A stretch of DNA of 64,000 bases, taken from positions 1 to 64,000 of the forward strand of contig MOEB01000014.1 of assembly GCA_001939945.1 (NCBI GenBank), written 5' to 3'. The number at the start of each line of letters is the position of its first letter. Positions within the stretch are counted from its first letter, which is position 1. The translations under genes and the position numbers were made by a program. This DNA comes from Aerophototrophica crusticola. Its GTDB lineage: Bacteria; Pseudomonadota; Alphaproteobacteria; Azospirillales; Azospirillaceae. This document shows, in pieces, positions 60,801 through 64,000 of this stretch. The notes under the pieces are model-generated. The model had not been told where the DNA came from, did not search any database, and saw only the letters and a program-made list of their open reading frames with translations.

Positions 60801-61183
60801 TCCGGGAACCCGTTCCGCAGCATGACCAGGTGCAGGTCCTCGGACCAGGTGGCGACGCCGGACAGGGCCCGGTCCACCAGGGGCAGGATGTCCTGCCAGA
60901 TCTCCGCCCAGATCTCCCGGAACGGCCGGCCCAGCGCGTCCGGGTGCTTGTTGCCCAGGATCGGGGCGTAGCCGTCATTGTATATGAACGCCAGCTCCGG
61001 CCCCCAGGCGATGAACATGGGGTGGCGGGAGTTCAGCATCAGGCTCAGGGCCGTGCGCAGCGACTGCGGCCAGCCCTCCGGCGGGCCCAGGGGCGACGAC
61101 GCCCAGTCATGGGCGCGCATCCGCCTGCCCATCTCCCCGCCGCCCGACAGGAAGGCATGGCTGCTGTGGGGAAGGTCGGGCAA
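57884..61183 (-). CDS. Hybrid sensor histidine kinase with PAS/GAF and receiver domains
   Basis: A 1099-residue cytoplasmic or membrane-associated kinase without membrane helices. Order: an N-terminal PAS-like region (GWPQSLRTALSLMLNSRHPM), a GAF-like segment near 190-330, three PAS/PAC units (such as NMADHAPLMMWVTNERGAC and ALADALPAFVWFATPDGHLH), a HisKA domain with the phospho-accepting His in QLTGGVAHDFNNLLQAL, an HATPase domain with LLNLATNARDAMPEGG, GVGMSP and GAGTGLGLAQVYG, and a C-terminal receiver with VLLVEDEPLVAS, LLFSDVVTPG and LPKPC. Start is taken as TTG 61183, which has an AGGAG ribosome site; an ATG-like frame start at 61276 lacks one. No response-regulator gene is adjacent. 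The signal is unknown. Confidence 0.9.
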   Translation of the reverse strand: MPDLPHSSHAFLSGGGEMGRRMRAHDWASSPLGPPEGWPQSLRTALSLMLNSRHPMFIAWGPELAFIYNDGYAPILGNKHPDALGRPFREIWAEIWQDILPLVDRALSGVATWSEDLHLVMLRNGFPEDTWYTFSYSPVRDESGGVGGMFCACTETTSRVLEDRRAALRLDLADRLRDQASPETLARRAVGLVAGHLGAACAGFAEIGPDGLATTLAHCVPGGPGGGRLRRLRLEELGPGIAADLRAGRRVDAREPGRVPAAVLERLAGRPLSEAAYLAVPVMRDGRLAGLLHAVIPGTGRWQEGDVNLVAEVAERTYSAVTRTRAVAALREGEERFRNMADHAPLMMWVTNERGACTYLNKAWYAFTGQSEAEGLGLGWLDATHPDDKARTEQVFLASNAARAAFRVEYRLRGADGRYRWCIDAAAPRFAPDGTYLGYVGSVIDIDERHEAERRLEALADALPAFVWFATPDGHLHHFNARWYEYTGQTPDEALPDGWAAMLHPDDVDRTAEAWADARAREVTYEVEVRYRRHDGAYRWYLARAEPVRDADGSVIAWFGTSTDVHDQREAAEALKGSEARLRAAVLASPFPMMLHAEDGEVLELGRKWTELTGYSRDQIRTHFDWLRLAYPDSAVDVRAVLDAEFDKGGEIAAGEWAVRCADGSTRVWDFHNVGLGRLPDGRRLQISAAADVTDRKAAEAALRALNATLEARVAERTAEREAALAQLAQAQKMEAVGQLTGGVAHDFNNLLQALSGCLSMIGRRAPMPEVRPLVEAGQQAVDRGARLVQQMMAFSRPKALSPQPLDVRDRVLGLSQLLARTLPAGVRLETDFAPGLWPVQADPTQFELALLNLATNARDAMPEGGTLTFRATNAAPGPGDPSALSGRYVRLEVADTGVGMSPDVAARAFEPFFTTKDVGAGTGLGLAQVYGLARQCGGTARVDSAPGRGTTVTLMLRAAEAAPAAAATPAAGASHARRGRVLLVEDEPLVASTVAAALGDAGYEVARVATADEALPLLQGGARVDLLFSDVVTPGRLTGVDLAREARRLRPGMPVVLTTGYSEDVAAAGGVRVLPKPCGVDDILRALDEEMAAKVGEG

Positions 61184-61382
61184 GCAGGGCTCCTGTGGGC
61201 TGGGTTGCCGGCGGGTTTCCAAGGCGGGAACGCGCCGACGCCGCGGATGGAAGCCCCGCGGCAACCAACGGTGCAACCGGCCTTGCGTTTAGTCCCAAAG
61301 CCCTAGGACAAGCGGGGTAATCGGCACCCGGCCCCCTGCCCCCGGGATCCCGTCCGACCCGTGTCCACCCAAGGGTGCCGGG

Positions 61383-62345
61383 TCAGCGCCGCAGGATGGG
61401 CAGCAGCCGTTCCCCGGCCATGTCGATGAAGGCGTCCTGGTCGGCGCCCACATGGTGCAGGTCGATGCTGTCGAAGCCGATCTCCGCATACTCGCCGACC
61501 CACTCCGCCAACTGGTCCGGGCTGTCGGTGACGCGGACGCCGCTGGCCATGTCCTCCGGCCGGATGAAACGGGCGGCCTGCTCGAACTCCGCCGGGGTGC
61601 GCAGGTCCCAGTTCACGTCGCCGCCCAGGGAGTTGAAGCGCCACTGGGCATGGGCGTCCTCAAGCGCCGCCTGCACGGTGCGGCCCCAGCAGACGTCCAG
61701 CTTCAGGCGCAGCGGCTTGCCCGCCCCGCCGCCGCGGCAGAAGGCGTCCACCACCCTGCGGGCCTGCTCCACCGTCTGGCCCGTGGTCAGCAGCCCGTCG
61801 GCCCAGCCGCCCAGCCACTCCGCCGTGCCCTCGCTGACGCAGGGGCCGAACAGGGGGACCGGCTGCTCCGGCAGGTCATAAAGCTTGGCCTCCACCACCG
61901 TGACGCGGCCGCGGTGGGTGACCTCCTCCCCCCGCAGAAGGGCGCGGATGACGTCCACCCCCTCCTTCAGCTTGGCGTTCCGCTCCGGCTTGTCCGGCCA
62001 TTCCCCGCCGATGATGTGCTCGTTGATGTTCTCCCCGCTGCCCAGCGCCACCCAGAGGCGGCCGGGGAACATCTGGCCCAGGGTGGCGATCTTCTGCGCC
62101 AGCACCGCCGGGTGGTAACGCCAGCCCGGCACGCTGATCACGCCCATGGGCAGCGACGTGGCCTGCAACGCCGCCCCCAGCCAGGACCAGGCATAGCCCG
62201 AGTGTCCCTGGGGCGGGGCCCAGGGGTGGAAATGGTCGGAGGAGAAGGCGGCGTCGAAGCCCGCCTGCTCCGCCCGCCTCACCAGCCGCAGCAGGTCCCG
62301 GGGGGAGAACTGTTCGTGGGAGACATGGTAGGAAAAGAGGGGCAT
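61383..62345 (-). CDS. LLM-class flavin-dependent oxidoreductase
   Basis: A 320-residue bacterial-luciferase-like protein: MPLFSYHVSHEQFSPRDLLR, then QAGFDAAFSSDHFHPW, VISVPGWRYHPAVLAQ-type strand, GQMFPGRLWVALGSGENINEH and ELRR at the end. It is close in pattern to F420- or FMN-dependent LLM proteins annotated as glucose-6-phosphate dehydrogenase-like; which cofactor it uses is not certain. Start ATG 62345 fits the domain start; the larger open frame upstream is out of family. Its function in this organism is unknown. Confidence 0.88.
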   Translation of the reverse strand: MPLFSYHVSHEQFSPRDLLRLVRRAEQAGFDAAFSSDHFHPWAPPQGHSGYAWSWLGAALQATSLPMGVISVPGWRYHPAVLAQKIATLGQMFPGRLWVALGSGENINEHIIGGEWPDKPERNAKLKEGVDVIRALLRGEEVTHRGRVTVVEAKLYDLPEQPVPLFGPCVSEGTAEWLGGWADGLLTTGQTVEQARRVVDAFCRGGGAGKPLRLKLDVCWGRTVQAALEDAHAQWRFNSLGGDVNWDLRTPAEFEQAARFIRPEDMASGVRVTDSPDQLAEWVGEYAEIGFDSIDLHHVGADQDAFIDMAGERLLPILRR

Positions 62346-62448
62346 GGGTCCCGGCTCCGTGGCGATGGCCCCCGCACAACAGCGGCGACGGCCGGGAATC
62401 CCGCCGCCCCTGGCCTGTTGTCGCCCCGACGGAACGTGGGGGGCGGTG

Positions 62449-62796
62449 ATGGGGACGGGGACGAGGCTGTTCGCGCTGGTGCTGGCACTGGCCTGGGTGG
62501 TGGTCGCGGCGGTCACGGGTGCCGCCCTGTTGGAGCCCGGCCCGTGGGAAGGCGTGGCCACCTTCGTCGGCGACCTGGGCCATCCCTGGCGGGCGCAGTT
62601 CAACAGCGACCTGGCCATCCATGCCCTGCTGGCGGGCGCCTGGATCGCCTGGCGGCACCGCTGGTCGGGGGTCGGGATCGCCTGCGGGGCGGCGGCGGTG
62701 CTGCTGGGGGCCGTCTTCACCCTGGCCTATGTGCTTGTCGCCTTGCTGCGGGCCGACGGGGATGTGGAGCAGGTGCTGTTGGGCAAGCGTGACTGA
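62449..62796 (+). CDS. Small membrane protein, unknown function
   Basis: A 115-residue protein with three predicted membrane helices (about 5-27, 55-70 and 75-103), containing LGHPWRAQFNSDLAIHALLAGAWIAW. No family recognised, though small DUF2834-like membrane proteins look similar in length and topology. ATG 62449 has a G-rich ribosome site. It is divergent from the LLM gene, with about 100 bases between. Confidence 0.6.
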   Translation: MGTGTRLFALVLALAWVVVAAVTGAALLEPGPWEGVATFVGDLGHPWRAQFNSDLAIHALLAGAWIAWRHRWSGVGIACGAAAVLLGAVFTLAYVLVALLRADGDVEQVLLGKRD

Positions 62797-62951
62797 CCTT
62801 GTTGCCCCCCCGGCGCGCCCCGAGGGCGGGAGCCATGCGCCTCACGCGATTGGCGCGGGGTACAAGCGATTCCCCGGAACGGTCCCGGTGAGCCCTTGTT
62901 TGCGGGGCCACGGGCGACAGGCCCGCACCTTGACCCAAAAGGGGACGAGCC

Positions 62952-63455
62952 ATGCAGATGCAGATCAACGATGCCGAGACGCTGTACACGGCCGCCATCG
63001 CCAAGCTGCGCAGCGCGGAGCAGCAGGGGCTGAAGGCCTATGACACCATGCTGCAGAAGGCCAAGAGCGACGAGCTGCGCCAAGCCATCCAGAAGCACCG
63101 CAGCGAGACGGAGCAGCAGGTCCAGCGGCTGGACCAGATCCTGCAGAAGGCCGGCAAGTCGGACATGACGGTGGAGGATGAGCTGCTGCCGCAGATCCTG
63201 CGGGAGAACGAGAAGATGCAGTCCATGATCGCCAACGACCAGTTGGTGGACGTGTCGCTGATCGCCGGCGCGCAGATCGCCGAGCATTACGAGATCGCCG
63301 CCTATGGCACCGCGGCGGCCCACGCCAAGCTGCTGGGCAAGCAGGACGACCTGAAGCTGCTGCTCCAGACCCTGGAGGAGGAGAAGAAGACCGACCAGCT
63401 GCTGACCCAGATCGCCGAGAACTCGGTCAACAAGCGCGCCGCCGCGGCGGAGTAA
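62952..63455 (+). CDS. DUF892 (YciE/YciF-type) ferritin-like stress protein
   Basis: A 167-residue four-helix protein. INDAETLYTAAIAKLRSAEQ, then a second helix with KHRSETEQQVQRLDQIL, the metal-site-like GAQIAEHYEIAAYGTA, and TLEEEKKTDQLLTQIAE are typical of the DUF892 ferritin-like family, which is stress-induced in enterobacteria and related to rubrerythrin-like folds. Start ATG 62952. No partner gene is adjacent. A 20-bp palindrome follows. Confidence 0.88.
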   Translation: MQMQINDAETLYTAAIAKLRSAEQQGLKAYDTMLQKAKSDELRQAIQKHRSETEQQVQRLDQILQKAGKSDMTVEDELLPQILRENEKMQSMIANDQLVDVSLIAGAQIAEHYEIAAYGTAAAHAKLLGKQDDLKLLLQTLEEEKKTDQLLTQIAENSVNKRAAAAE

Positions 63456-63512
63456 GGGCACGGGAGGCGGCCCGGGGCGGCGGTGGGCCGCGCCGGGCCG
63501 GTTCCCCAGGCC

Positions 63513-63532
63513 GACTTTCGAATTCGAAAGTC
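63513..63532. repeat. Perfect 20-bp palindrome, copy B
   Basis: GACTTTCGAATTCGAAAGTC is fully self-complementary, 58 bases after the DUF892 stop and 13 before the convergent amidotransferase stop. It shares 17 of 20 bases with copy A at 54083. Possibly a bidirectional terminator or a dispersed element. Confidence 0.6.
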
Positions 63533-63544
63533 ACGGAACGGCCG

Positions 63545-64000
63545 TCACCCCCGGCCCCGTTCCGACATGGTCGGCTTGACCAGCCGGTCGATGAAGTTGC
63601 GCAGTTCCGTGGTCCGCAGGGCCGGGTCGGTCACCTGCTCGTCCAGGCCCAGCCGCCACGCCAGGTCACGGCGGGACGGGTCGTGGCCCAACGCCTCCAC
63701 CAGCACCGCCTGGATGCCGACCTCCTCCGGGGAGCGGGCGAAGCCGGACCGGACCAGGCTGTCCGATTGGCGCCGCAGGGCGGCGGCGACCTCGCCCAAA
63801 TCGATCTCCGGATGGTACTGCACGCCCCAGAACACGCCGTGGCCGTGGCGGATTTCCGCCGCCTGGACCCGGGTGGCGGCGTTGCCGGCCAGCAGGGTGG
63901 CGCCGTCCGGCAGGCTTTCCACCTCGTCCCCATGGATGGCGGGGGCGTCGAAGGCGCGGGGCCGGCCGGCCAGCATGGGGTGGGACAGGCCCGCGTCGGT
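63545..64000 (-). CDS. Class I glutamine amidotransferase (GMP-synthase-like), C-terminal part
   Basis: The gene enters from the right edge; at least 152 residues of its C-terminus are here. It has GHGVFWGVQYHPEIDLGEVA, with the catalytic His and Glu of the class I triad. The nucleophile Cys must lie beyond the window. ATLLAGNAATRVQAAEI precedes it. Proteins of this type are stand-alone GATase1 domains of the YfeJ/GuaA-like group; a specific reaction cannot be named. Confidence 0.88.
   Translation of the reverse strand, partial: TDAGLSHPMLAGRPRAFDAPAIHGDEVESLPDGATLLAGNAATRVQAAEIRHGHGVFWGVQYHPEIDLGEVAAALRRQSDSLVRSGFARSPEEVGIQAVLVEALGHDPSRRDLAWRLGLDEQVTDPALRTTELRNFIDRLVKPTMSERGRG

Overview
The window is very GC-rich DNA from a bacterium, most likely an alphaproteobacterium of the Azospirillum/Niveispirillum type. 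This rests on codon use, a glycerol kinase/PHA depolymerase/DUF892 housekeeping set, a CIO-type cytochrome bd, and plasmid- or ICE-type DUF736/DUF932/ParB genes. It divides into an accessory left half (about 1-29.4 kb) and an ordinary chromosomal right half (about 29.4-64 kb), with a tRNA-Thr(CGU) gene near the junction.

Accessory half. 1-4.8 kb holds a large lipase-like RTX protein that runs off the left edge and has an apparent frameshift just before its calcium-binding repeats. A low-GC exported protein is coupled to it, and next to that lies the C-terminal stub of a HlyD-type type I secretion adaptor. 4.8-11.9 kb looks like part of an integrative element or plasmid: DUF932, a HEPN-motif protein, DUF736, a large ParB-like protein and two XRE regulators, separated by long GC-rich structured leaders. 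12.2-15.3 kb is a two-gene cassette I cannot assign. It joins a membrane-type protein with a possible nuclease-like N-terminus to a helical protein with a conserved-looking C-terminal domain. 15.5-29.1 kb is a defence island, all on the minus strand: SNF2-type helicase with DUF3883, a winged-helix-like protein, an unknown protein, a DUF1156 DNA methylase, an OLD/RecF-like ATPase, a PIN-type nuclease, and a DUF499 ATPase with a Swt1-type HEPN N-terminus. It resembles the helicase-methylase-ATPase (Hma) type of anti-phage locus, with an ATPase-PIN pair embedded between methylase and ATPase.

Chromosomal half. In order: recQ, DUF4149 membrane protein, a stress-type protein, intracellular PHA depolymerase, glpK, EamA transporters, a YgjP-like metalloprotease, an MgtC-like protein, a membrane sulfatase-like enzyme, pgk, a SAM methyltransferase, a CYTH-CHAD protein, an orphan ParA-like ATPase, an FkbM methyltransferase, an aromatic aminotransferase with an SDR, a LysR regulator, GbsR-cydAB, a K+ channel-like protein, an ABC exporter, an S24-like regulator, a hybrid histidine kinase, an LLM-class flavin enzyme, a DUF892 protein and a partial class I glutamine amidotransferase.

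Several intergenic palindromes stand out. One 89-bp inverted repeat supplies the stop codons of two convergent genes. A CACGGAC-based inverted repeat of about 105 bp follows the CYTH-CHAD gene. Two near-identical 20-bp palindromes lie 9.4 kb apart. A perfect 18-bp palindrome sits just upstream of gbsR-cydAB. Two apparent single-base frameshifts, both in G/C homopolymers, interrupt otherwise good genes and may be assembly errors.
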